Positions 1 to 5,990 of a stretch of DNA of 6,271 bases are shown in pieces. Source of the DNA: Paludibacteraceae bacterium. GTDB taxonomy: Bacteria > Bacteroidota > Bacteroidia > Bacteroidales > Paludibacteraceae. The stretch lies in assembly GCA_017965125.1 (NCBI GenBank), contig JAGCQO010000048.1, positions 1 through 6,271 of the forward strand, read 5' to 3'. How positions within the stretch are numbered: the first letter of the stretch is position 1; each line of letters opens with the position of its first letter. A program made the position numbers and the translations under genes. The notes beneath the pieces were generated by a model, which was not told the origin of the DNA, did not search any database, and saw only the letters and a list, made by a program, of their open reading frames with translations.

Positions 1-550
1 ATGCCACCTCGTAGGCATCGAGGATAACGTTGTGCTTATAGACTCAGTGTCAAAGAGATACTCTGAGTGCGGAATAAGAATCGGCGCGCTGATAACCAAG
101 AATAAGGAACTGCAGAAAGCCATCAACAAGTTCTGCCAGGCGCGTCTCTCTCCTCCGTTGATAGGACAGATTGCCGCAGAAGCCAGCCTTGATGTTGACC
201 CTTCATACCTGCGCGACACTTACGACGAGTTCGTGGAGAGAAGAAAGGTGCTGATCGACGGACTGAACCGCATACCGGGCGTTTACTCGCCTATCCCTAT
301 GGGTGCGTTCTACACGATGGCGAAGCTGCCTGTCGATGACACAGACAAGTTCTGCACATGGTGTCTCAACGAGTTCGAATACGAGGGACAGACCATCTTT
401 ATGGCTCCTGGCTCAGGATTCTACACCACTCCAGGATTAGGCAAAGACCAAGTCAGAATCGCCTACGCCATAAACAAGGAGGACATCTCCAAGGCGCTTG
501 TCGTGTTAGAGAAAGCGCTTGAGGCATATCCCGGCAGAACAATAAAATAG
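1..550 (+). CDS. PLP-dependent class I/II aminotransferase (aspartate aminotransferase-like), 3' part
   Basis: The frame is open from position 2 to a TAG stop at 548-550, so the N-terminal half lies outside the window. It is a fold-type I aminotransferase, which moves an amino group between an amino acid and a 2-oxoacid in the cytoplasm using pyridoxal phosphate. The stretch SVSKRYSECGIRIG carries the PLP-binding lysine (codon 53-55) and, eight residues on, the arginine (codon 77-79) that normally contacts the cofactor phosphate. Further on are the family stretch ARLSPPLIGQIAAEASLD and, near the end, QVRIAYAINKED, whose arginine (codon 455-457) is the usual substrate alpha-carboxylate ligand. 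The key residues expected in this half are therefore present. The C-terminus (ending PGRTIK) looks complete for the Bacteroidales aspartate-aminotransferase-like group. The true substrate (aspartate, or another amino acid) cannot be told from this half. The next gene starts four bases after the stop, suggesting co-transcription. Confidence 0.93.
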   Translation, partial: CHLVGIEDNVVLIDSVSKRYSECGIRIGALITKNKELQKAINKFCQARLSPPLIGQIAAEASLDVDPSYLRDTYDEFVERRKVLIDGLNRIPGVYSPIPMGAFYTMAKLPVDDTDKFCTWCLNEFEYEGQTIFMAPGSGFYTTPGLGKDQVRIAYAINKEDISKALVVLEKALEAYPGRTIK

Positions 551-554
551 GAAC

Positions 555-1328
555 GTGAATCTTGAACTATTCATAGCGCGTAAGGTACATAACGGCAGCG
601 GCAAGAACAACATGTCACGCCCTGCCGTTATCATTGCTACCACAGGCATCGCCTTGGGCATAGCCGTAATGCTGCTTTCCGTTGCTATAGTGATAGGCTT
701 CAAGCACCAGATAAGAGACAAGGTCATCGCCTTCGGGTCGCACATACAAGTAAGCAACTACGACAACAACCAGACCTACGAGACCAAATCGATAACCGTC
801 AGCGACAGCCTGCTGCAAGAACTGCGCAACACGCCTAACGTGCGCCACACACAGCGCTACGCCACTAAACCCGGCATCATCAAGACCGAGAACGACGTGC
901 AAGGCATAATACTCAAAGGCATCGACCCGAACTTCGACTGGGAGTTCTACCGCCCGAACATAATCGAAGGCGACACAATCACGCCATCGAAAGAGACTGC
1001 CGAAGACGACTTTCTGCCACCGCCAGCAAGCAAGGAGGCTCTCATATCACAATATCTGTCGAGGCTTCTTAACCTGAAAGTCGGAGACACATTCTTCATA
1101 TACTTTGTGCAGGAAGACGGCATCAGAGCGAGAAAACTCACCGTGAAAGGCATCTACTGCACCAATTTCGAGGAATACGACAAACAGTTCATCCTCGCCG
1201 ACATCAAGCAGATACAGCAGATAAACAACTGGAACGAACAGCAGGCCAGCGGCATAGAGATACTCGTTGACGACTACAGCAAACTCGACGAGACGACCGA
1301 CAAAATCTACTTCAAAACAGCGAACTAG
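555..1328 (+). CDS. N-terminal fragment of the FtsX/LolE-like permease
   Basis: This is the part of the permease that can be translated before the amber codon: 257 residues from a GTG start. I chose that GTG because the following residues (NLELFIARKVH, then SRPAVIIATTGIALGIAVM) match the usual beginning of Bacteroidota permeases of this family, and it sits four bases after the aminotransferase stop. Residues about 20-48 form the first membrane segment, ending in IGFKHQIRDKV, a typical FtsX-family junction. Residues about 50-257 are the periplasmic (MacB-like core) domain, with the stretch LKVGDTFFIYF near residue 175. No cysteine lipobox is seen. Translation stops just before the second membrane segment would begin. 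If expressed alone, it would be a single-span inner-membrane protein with an exposed periplasmic domain. Confidence 0.75.
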   Translation: MNLELFIARKVHNGSGKNNMSRPAVIIATTGIALGIAVMLLSVAIVIGFKHQIRDKVIAFGSHIQVSNYDNNQTYETKSITVSDSLLQELRNTPNVRHTQRYATKPGIIKTENDVQGIILKGIDPNFDWEFYRPNIIEGDTITPSKETAEDDFLPPPASKEALISQYLSRLLNLKVGDTFFIYFVQEDGIRARKLTVKGIYCTNFEEYDKQFILADIKQIQQINNWNEQQASGIEILVDDYSKLDETTDKIYFKTAN

Positions 1329-1403
1329 ATAAGCGAGAACGGTGAGACACTGCTCCCACGCAACATCGAGGAACTCAATCCGCAGATATTCTCATGGCTC
1401 AGC

Positions 1404-1826
1404 ATGCTCGACATAAACGTCGTCATCATCCTCACACTGATGCTGACCGTGGCATCGTTCAACATGATTTCGGGACTGCTCATCATAATACTTGAGAAAA
1501 CCAACATGATAGGCATCCTAAAAGCATTGGGAGCGAAAAACTGGAACATAAGAAAGATATTCCTCTACCAGTCGGCATTCCTGATTGGCAAAGGACTGCT
1601 GTGGGGCAACATCATCGGCCTGGCACTGATACTCATACAGCACTACACGAACATAATACCGCTCGACCCCGAGACATACTACGTTTCGTACGTTCCTGTC
1701 GAGCTGAATCTGTGGTACATCCTTGCGATAAACGCAGGCACATTCATACTCTCGTTGATGATTCTCATCATTCCTTCAATGATAATCGCTAAAATATCGC
1801 CAGCGAAATCCATCAGATTCGAGTAA
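1404..1826 (+). CDS. C-terminal fragment of the FtsX/LolE-like permease (FtsX domain)
   Basis: This is the remainder of the split permease, 140 residues from the first ATG after the amber codon. The open frame itself begins at 1329, so the ATG at 1404 is only the first possible restart and not an evident native start. It holds three hydrophobic segments (about residues 4-30, 55-78 and 103-130), the arrangement of the FtsX domain (PF02687). After the first segment comes EKTNMIGILKALGAKNWNIR, the conserved cytoplasmic coupling loop that touches the ATPase. The protein ends SPAKSIRFE, the typical family C-terminus. A product from here would lack the periplasmic domain. No ribosome-binding or promoter signal is evident directly upstream, so independent expression is doubtful. 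Confidence 0.65.
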   Translation: MLDINVVIILTLMLTVASFNMISGLLIIILEKTNMIGILKALGAKNWNIRKIFLYQSAFLIGKGLLWGNIIGLALILIQHYTNIIPLDPETYYVSYVPVELNLWYILAINAGTFILSLMILIIPSMIIAKISPAKSIRFE

Positions 1827-1844
1827 TAACAGCCCGAAACAACA

Positions 1845-2813
1845 ATGAACAGAATAAACTGGATTGACTACAGCAAGGCATGCCTTATTTATTTCGTTGT
1901 TCTAATCCACTACGGACACATTAACGACAATGTCTTAAATCTGATATGCGCAATCAACATGCCGGCGTTTTTCTTCATTTCCGGCTATTTGCACAAAACG
2001 TCGGAATGGAAATCAAGCATAAAGAAAAACTTCCAAAGACTCATAATACCAGCCATAGGATTCTCACTCCTATATATGGCTGTCAACACAATTACCTATT
2101 ACATTGAAAACCAGACTCTTTCATTGCAAGACAACCTCATAAAACCACTGATTGGAATCATAAGATACGACAGACCTAATGCCACCCCACCTTGCGGCGT
2201 GATATGGTTCTTGGAAGTCCTGTTCCTTTGCAACGTTGTTGTTGACATAGTGAAGAAGAACACCGCATTCATAACAACACTGACGCTGCTCTGCGTCGCA
2301 GCGACGTTTTTTCTGACCACACAAGAAATCGTGAATAAATCATACGGCTTTATTCCACAACGTTTCCTCGCATGTTTTCCTTTTGTCGTTGCCGGCATAC
2401 TGTTCCGCCAGTACAATCTGCTTGAAAAATTCTTCAAGAATTATGTTTTGGGAATCATTGCCATAGCGGCATTCATCGTTTCGTCGATATGGAACGGACG
2501 TGTAGGCATTATGACATGGCAGTTCGGCAACAGCAACAACGTGCTCCTATTCTTCACAATCGCCATCATCGGCAGCATATCCTTCTTCTGGCTGATAGAG
2601 AAAATAAAGTACGACACGCCAAGCGTAATCCTGAAATTCTCCACTGGAACCATAACTATATTGTGTCTCCACAAAATGATGATTCCAGTCTTGTCGCACA
2701 CCCTGCACATGAATCCGTACATTGGCTCGCTTCTGATAATGGTGATTTGCTTGCCACTGATTCTGTTTTTCGACAAATACACCCCTTGGCTTGTGGGCAG
2801 AAAACGTGCATAA
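1845..2813 (+). CDS. Acyltransferase-3 family integral membrane protein
   Basis: This is a 322-residue hydrophobic protein with about ten membrane segments, resembling the acyltransferase-3 family (PF01757; OafA, WecH and similar). Members transfer acetyl or other acyl groups to sugars, lipids or peptidoglycan at the inner membrane. The start is the ATG giving MNRINWIDYSKACLIYFVV, a standard family opening. Visible landmarks are H22 and H25 in LIHYGH (the likely catalytic histidine region), PAFFFISGYL at 40-49 (the family FxxSG stretch), the R65-x3-P69 loop, WFL at 121-123 and a late LHK with H276. The length is on the short side but normal for stand-alone members without an SGNH domain. It begins 18 bases after the permease frame ends, so it is probably in the same transcript. 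It looks richer in A+T than the permease (one 60-base line counted in each: 22 G/C here against 29). The substrate cannot be inferred. Confidence 0.88.
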   Translation: MNRINWIDYSKACLIYFVVLIHYGHINDNVLNLICAINMPAFFFISGYLHKTSEWKSSIKKNFQRLIIPAIGFSLLYMAVNTITYYIENQTLSLQDNLIKPLIGIIRYDRPNATPPCGVIWFLEVLFLCNVVVDIVKKNTAFITTLTLLCVAATFFLTTQEIVNKSYGFIPQRFLACFPFVVAGILFRQYNLLEKFFKNYVLGIIAIAAFIVSSIWNGRVGIMTWQFGNSNNVLLFFTIAIIGSISFFWLIEKIKYDTPSVILKFSTGTITILCLHKMMIPVLSHTLHMNPYIGSLLIMVICLPLILFFDKYTPWLVGRKRA

Positions 2814-2826
2814 ACACTGTTTTTTG
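2798..2826 (+). terminator. Possible weak terminator over the acyltransferase stop codon
   Basis: The left arm 2798-2808 pairs with the right arm 2815-2826 around a six-base loop that contains the first bases of the stop codon. There is one bulged T (2818) and one G-T pair. The right arm itself is a run of T (2820-2825), so the run is largely tied up in the stem, which makes it an imperfect intrinsic terminator. It sits where the plus-strand run of three genes should end and just before a separate promoter-like box. Confidence 0.35.
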
Positions 2827-2888
2827 AAGAAAAGTCATTTATGACGGATTTTTTAACACCAAAGAGTACAAGCACAATTCTTATTCAT

Positions 2889-2896
2889 TATATTTG
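2889..2896 (+). promoter_or_regulatory. Bacteroidota -7 box (TATATTTG) for the winged-helix gene
   Basis: TATATTTG fits the Bacteroidota primary-sigma consensus TAnnTTTG and ends 29 bases before the ATG at 2926. I find no matching TTG element at the usual spacing of about 19-21 bases upstream, so this is a half-supported promoter. The bases that follow (TGAAAGTTT) also follow a TTTG upstream of the large minus-strand gene. Confidence 0.55.
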
Positions 2897-2925
2897 TGAA
2901 AGTTTAACCAAAATAAATTAAAGCA

Positions 2926-3126
2926 ATGAATATCGAAGAAATTGGAGAAAACGCAGGAAAGATCTGGAACGCACTCAGCGACGGATCTACAAAAGAGGCC
3001 AAAGAGATAAAGAAGGCTGCAAACCTCAAGGATAAGGAGTTCTACACTGCTCTTGGATGGTTGGCACGCGAAGGCAAGGTTAACATCGAGGTTGACAAGA
3101 CCAATGTATATGTAAAGCTTGTTTAA
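2926..3126 (+). CDS. Small winged helix-turn-helix protein, DUF2582 family
   Basis: This is a complete 66-residue protein from ATG to TAA with no signal peptide or membrane segment, so it is presumably cytoplasmic. It resembles the winged helix-turn-helix family PF10771 (DUF2582) seen in Bacteroidota and some other bacteria. Its layout is: helix 1 (EEIGENAGKIWNAL, 4-17), a turn and second helix (STKEAKEIKKAAN, 21-33), the recognition-type helix (DKEFYTALGWLAREG, 36-50) and a beta wing (KVNIEVDKTNVYVKLV, 51-66). The fold suggests DNA binding or a protein-interaction role; no target or biological function is known to me. It stands alone as its own transcription unit, with a promoter-like box 29 bases upstream and a strong terminator about 30 bases downstream. 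Confidence 0.9.
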   Translation: MNIEEIGENAGKIWNALSDGSTKEAKEIKKAANLKDKEFYTALGWLAREGKVNIEVDKTNVYVKLV

Positions 3127-3155
3127 TACAACTTACTTTATTTCCGGAAAGAAAA

Positions 3156-3195
3156 AGAGAGAGCTTGAACGATTGTTCAAGCTCTCTTTGTTTTT
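3156..3195 (+). terminator. Strong intrinsic terminator after the winged-helix gene
   Basis: A 15-pair stem (left arm 3156-3170, right arm 3175-3189, with one G-T pair at 3157/3188) closes on the four-base loop GATT and is followed by a T-rich tail to 3195. The inner 13 pairs are perfect. An A-rich stretch on the left (3151-3156) would act as a T-run on the other strand, so it may also serve as a back-up terminator for transcripts coming from the minus-strand gene. Confidence 0.9.
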
Positions 3196-3221
3196 GCGCA
3201 GAACGACTGGTTCGCGAATAG

Positions 3222-3267
3222 TCAAAAACGAAAAATCGGCATTGACCTTTGAGGACAATGCCGATTT
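3222..3267 (-). terminator. Intrinsic terminator of the PorE-like gene
   Basis: The arms 3233-3244 and 3256-3267 form a perfect 12-pair stem. Inside it, after one A-A mismatch, three further pairs (3246-3248 with 3252-3254) shorten the loop to three bases. Read on the minus strand, the stem is followed by a T-rich run complementary to 3224-3235. It begins about 25 bases after the TAG stop of the minus-strand gene and faces the plus-strand terminator at 3156-3195. Confidence 0.88.
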
Positions 3268-3291
3268 CTTTATCTCTTGGACTACCCTTTC

Positions 3292-5802
3292 CTAATACAG
3301 GATGTAGGTGTATGAGCCCTTCTTGTCAACTGGGTTGTAAGGGGCTGCGTAGTCGTACTTCGCCTGTGTGTCTGTCTTGCGCTTCTGGTTGTCGAGGTAA
3401 GTTTTCTCTTCTGCCTCAGCCTGCTTCGAGAAGTCAGGTCTGTCCTCGAAGTTCTCAAGACGGATGCGCTGGCTGTCGTAAATAGCCTCCAGGTCACGCG
3501 CCTTCTTCTCGTCCTCAGACTCCTTGTACATCTCGATTGGCTTGTCCTCGTTCTCGAACTTGCCGCCCTCGATTCTCTTGTAAACAGTGCCTGGGCTTGT
3601 CGAGATGGCCTTTGGCTCAGCCTCTGCCTTCTTATCGGCTCCGACTGTCGCTATTTTCTTCGAGTCGCCGCCTTCTGCCTTTGACGCAGATGCTCCCGAC
3701 TTGCCGTCGGTTGCAGCCTTCTTGTCGGCTGACTTAGCGCTCGCCTCGTTTCCTGCGCCGTTAGAGTATTTACCCTTAGTCTGCTTTACGTTCTTAGCCT
3801 TGCCGAAGCTTGGGATGTAAATCTCGGTACGACGGTTCTGGCGGTGCTGCTCCTCGGAACACTCGATTCCGTTAGCACACTCGTTCAGCAGTCTTGTCTC
3901 GCCGTATCCCTTGCCCTTTATTCTGTTAGCTGCGATGCCCTTAGAAACGATGTACTTAACAGCAGACTGCGCACGGTCCTCGGAGAGCTTGAGGTTGTAG
4001 CTGTCGGAACCACGGCTGTCGGTGTGGCTCGACAACTCGACTGTCAGATCTGGATTAGCCTCAAGGAACTCAACCACCTTGTCGAGCTCGTTAGCCGACT
4101 CTGGCAGGATGTCCGACTTGTCGTAGTCGTAATAGATATTACGCAGGATGATGTGCTTTCCTGCAGCGATGTCTATGCTGATTGTGTCGTTAACTTTTGA
4201 GTTGTAATAATCGAAGCCCTTCTGACGTGGCATATATCCGAACGCCTCCACGCTGACGTCGCCTCTTGTCTTGAGCGGCATTGGCACTACTACGTCGCCG
4301 TTATCGTCGGTTGTGTATGTAGCTCCGTTGTAGCGTACCGAGGCGTTGGCAACAGGCTCGCCGTTGCTTGAGTTGATGACGGTGAACGACATTCCCGAAC
4401 CGCTCGCACCTCCGTATCTAAAGTTGCCGTTAGCTCCGTTGTCGCCGCTGCCAAATGAGCCGTCGCCGCTTGCAGAGCCGTTCTTGCCCTTGTCGCCAGC
4501 TGCGTTCTTGCCTGCCTCAGTTGGGTTCTTTGTATCTACATAGATGAACTTATAGAGGTCGTCGCCGCCTCTGCCCTCAGCACGGTTAGAAGTGAAGTAA
4601 CCGTTAGTGTGCTTGCTGTTGAAGATGAATGCGTAGTCGTCTGAGATTGAGTTTATAGGCGAGCCAAGGTTTCTAACCTCGTATGAGCATGTGCAAGAAT
4701 CCTTCATCTCTGCCTCGTAAATATCCAATCCGCCGAGTCCGTTGTGACCGTCAGACGAGAAGTAAAGGAATCCGGTTGTGCCGTCGAAGAACGGGAACAT
4801 CTCGTTTCCTTCTGTGTTTATCTTGTCGCCGAGGTTCTCAGGCTTGCTCCATCTGTCCTTGCCCACCTTGCGGCTCACATAGATGTCGGTGCCTCCGTAT
4901 CCGCCCGGCATGTCGCTGACGAAGTACATGACGTTGCCCTGCTTGTTGAGCGAAGGCTGAGCGATGCTGTAGCCATACTGCGAATCGTTCCATGTGAAAG
5001 CCTCTGGCGCGAGCCATGCTTTCTGCTTTATGCTTGTCATATATATGTCCTGGTGGAACTTGCCGTCCTTGTCAACATTCTTGTAGTCGATGCTTGTGAC
5101 AGCCACCATCTTGCCGTTCTTTGCGAATGAGAATGCACCGTTCAGCAACTTCTTGTCCCATCCTTCGGCCTTGAAGTTCTTAACTCCAGAAAGCTCAACA
5201 TCAGGCTCCGAAGTCGCCTCCTTTATCTTGCACTTTGTGGCCTTGCCCTCTGCGTATCTCGAGTTCATGAATGCCACCTGCTTCTTAACGTAGAACGAAG
5301 GCATCAGGTAGTTCTGCATATCGTTTATGTCAAGAACGCTGGCTCTGTACTGGTCGCTTGGCTGCTTGAGCTTCTTGTAAAGGTTTATGTTCTCGAAGTA
5401 ATGCTTCACACGCAGGTCGTTAGGCGCTTTCTCGCGCATGCGGCGCATGTAAGGCACGGTCTCTTCGTGCTTGCCAAGTCCTTTAAGCACAAGGACATAG
5501 TTGTAAAGGTCTGTCACAGTAGGCTCGGACGTGTTTATGAAATATGAGTATGCCTTTTCCGCACTCTCATAGTCATTGACGTCGCGACACCACTCTGCCA
5601 GCGCTCTCCACTGCGCAACCGAGTTTGATTCGTCATTAATGTTGGCTGGAGCCTTGCCCACATTTCTCTGGAAGAAATAATGGTCCGCCTTAGGTGTATG
5701 GACTATTTTCTGACCATTGGCTCCGAACTCCTCTTGCGCCTGCGTTGTAGCTGACATCAGCGACAAGAGAGCTATTGAGACACTAATAATGTGCTTGTTC
5801 AT
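3292..5802 (-). CDS. PorE-like outer-membrane protein: TPR, PD40 propeller, CRD, OmpA peptidoglycan-binding domain
   Basis: This is an 836-residue exported protein from ATG (5800-5802) to TAG (3292-3294). In order: a signal peptide (1-22, likely cut after TTQA); a TPR-like helical region (about 60-150); PD40/WD40-like repeats (about 222-420) with the recurring YFxSD...GGxDIY pattern, seen at 293-308 and 347-362; a Gly/Asn/Ser-rich linker (429-470); a carboxypeptidase-regulatory-like domain (about 471-548); and an OmpA C-terminal domain (about 551-663) with YDYDKSDI, D595 in SSHTDSRGSD, R610 in SEDRAQSAV and NRRTEIYI, which bind peptidoglycan. A cysteine pair (C642, C648) sits in an insertion common in Bacteroidota members. 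A lysine/alanine/glutamate-rich tail (664-836) ends the protein. The domain order is that of PorE of Porphyromonas gingivalis, which ties the type IX secretion machine to the cell wall; related TPR-PD40-OmpA proteins also accompany PorP/SprF-like partners. Unlike PorE as I recall it, there is no lipobox cysteine. The OmpA-family call is near certain; the PorE role is an inference. Confidence 0.93.
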   Translation of the reverse strand: MNKHIISVSIALLSLMSATTQAQEEFGANGQKIVHTPKADHYFFQRNVGKAPANINDESNSVAQWRALAEWCRDVNDYESAEKAYSYFINTSEPTVTDLYNYVLVLKGLGKHEETVPYMRRMREKAPNDLRVKHYFENINLYKKLKQPSDQYRASVLDINDMQNYLMPSFYVKKQVAFMNSRYAEGKATKCKIKEATSEPDVELSGVKNFKAEGWDKKLLNGAFSFAKNGKMVAVTSIDYKNVDKDGKFHQDIYMTSIKQKAWLAPEAFTWNDSQYGYSIAQPSLNKQGNVMYFVSDMPGGYGGTDIYVSRKVGKDRWSKPENLGDKINTEGNEMFPFFDGTTGFLYFSSDGHNGLGGLDIYEAEMKDSCTCSYEVRNLGSPINSISDDYAFIFNSKHTNGYFTSNRAEGRGGDDLYKFIYVDTKNPTEAGKNAAGDKGKNGSASGDGSFGSGDNGANGNFRYGGASGSGMSFTVINSSNGEPVANASVRYNGATYTTDDNGDVVVPMPLKTRGDVSVEAFGYMPRQKGFDYYNSKVNDTISIDIAAGKHIILRNIYYDYDKSDILPESANELDKVVEFLEANPDLTVELSSHTDSRGSDSYNLKLSEDRAQSAVKYIVSKGIAANRIKGKGYGETRLLNECANGIECSEEQHRQNRRTEIYIPSFGKAKNVKQTKGKYSNGAGNEASAKSADKKAATDGKSGASASKAEGGDSKKIATVGADKKAEAEPKAISTSPGTVYKRIEGGKFENEDKPIEMYKESEDEKKARDLEAIYDSQRIRLENFEDRPDFSKQAEAEEKTYLDNQKRKTDTQAKYDYAAPYNPVDKKGSYTYILY

Positions 5803-5867
5803 ATATATGATTTATTTGTTTTATTATCGTTCTTAGGAAAATCCGCTAAAACTTTCACAAAGAATAA

Positions 5868-5898
5868 CAAAAGTAATACTATTGCCATCAAAATGCAA
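5868..5898 (-). promoter_or_regulatory. Likely Bacteroidota promoter of the PorE-like gene
   Basis: On the minus strand, TACTTTTG (complement of 5868-5875) matches the -7 consensus TAnnTTTG, and a TTG (complement of 5896-5898) lies exactly 20 bases further upstream, as expected for the -33 element. Transcription would then start near 5861, giving an A+T-rich leader of about 60 bases. An overlapping alternative is TATTCTTTG (complement of 5858-5866), with TTG 22 bases upstream; it is one base off consensus spacing. Confidence 0.6.
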
Positions 5899-5958
5899 GC
5901 ATCAGACACACACAAATATTTCCCCGACAATAAAATAACGACATTTTACTGAGTTTAT

Positions 5959-5966
5959 TATCTTTG
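5959..5966 (+). promoter_or_regulatory. Bacteroidota -7 box (TATCTTTG) for nth
   Basis: TATCTTTG fits TAnnTTTG and ends 24 bases before the nth ATG. No TTG is seen at the normal -33 position, so support comes from the -7 box and its location. It is divergent from the minus-strand promoter within the same 188-bp gap. Confidence 0.5.
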
Positions 5967-5990
5967 CCAACACACCACAAAGGCAACGCA

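Larger units (their letters stand above)
555..1826 (+). pseudogene. FtsX/LolE-like ABC transporter permease interrupted by one in-frame amber codon
   Basis: Read as one frame this is 423 codons plus a TAA stop, the usual length (just over 400) for LolC/LolE-type permeases. The only defect is TAG at 1326-1328 (codon 258); the frame is otherwise open and homologous-looking on both sides, with no indel. Intact members have an N-terminal membrane segment, a large periplasmic domain and three C-terminal membrane segments. With an ATPase partner (LolD type, not in this window) they extract lipoproteins or other envelope substrates from the inner membrane. The amber falls at the end of the periplasmic domain, so the front product lacks three of four membrane segments and should not work alone. 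It may be a recent nonsense mutation, a base-calling error or, less likely, a readthrough site. TAG is not reassigned here: the aminotransferase before it and the large minus-strand gene both end in TAG at sensible C-termini. The family is secure; the pseudogene status depends on one base. Confidence 0.82.

Noticed and set aside
615..902. Minus-strand open frame of 95 codons, rich in valine and tyrosine, antisense to the permease
   Set aside because: Its composition comes from the complementary codons of the permease; no domain or start signal is visible.
1326..1328. Reassigned TAG codon (alternative genetic code)
   Set aside because: The aminotransferase (548-550) and the PorE-like gene (3292-3294) both end in TAG at natural family C-termini. 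Reading through the first meets TGA within a few codons, and reading through the second runs into its terminator.
2834..2845. GTCATTTATGAC inverted repeat followed by a T run, as a terminator
   Set aside because: The stem is only four or five pairs with a two- to four-base loop; the hairpin at 2798-2826 is a better candidate for the same role.
2441..2875. Minus-strand open frame of 144 codons across the acyltransferase and the gap after it
   Set aside because: It lies antisense to a well-recognised membrane protein and shows no motif; its extension into the gap has no promoter or terminator signal of its own.
3844..4200. Plus-strand open frame of 118 codons inside the PorE-like gene, and similar frames at 4346-4543, 4744-5130 and 5090-5293
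   Set aside because: They are antisense shadows of a clear 836-residue gene, with unnatural amino-acid composition and no family resemblance.
5800..5809. Ten-base palindrome CATATATATG over the start codon of the PorE-like gene, as an operator
   Set aside because: An alternating A/T repeat beside an ATG easily forms such a palindrome by chance, and no second copy is seen.
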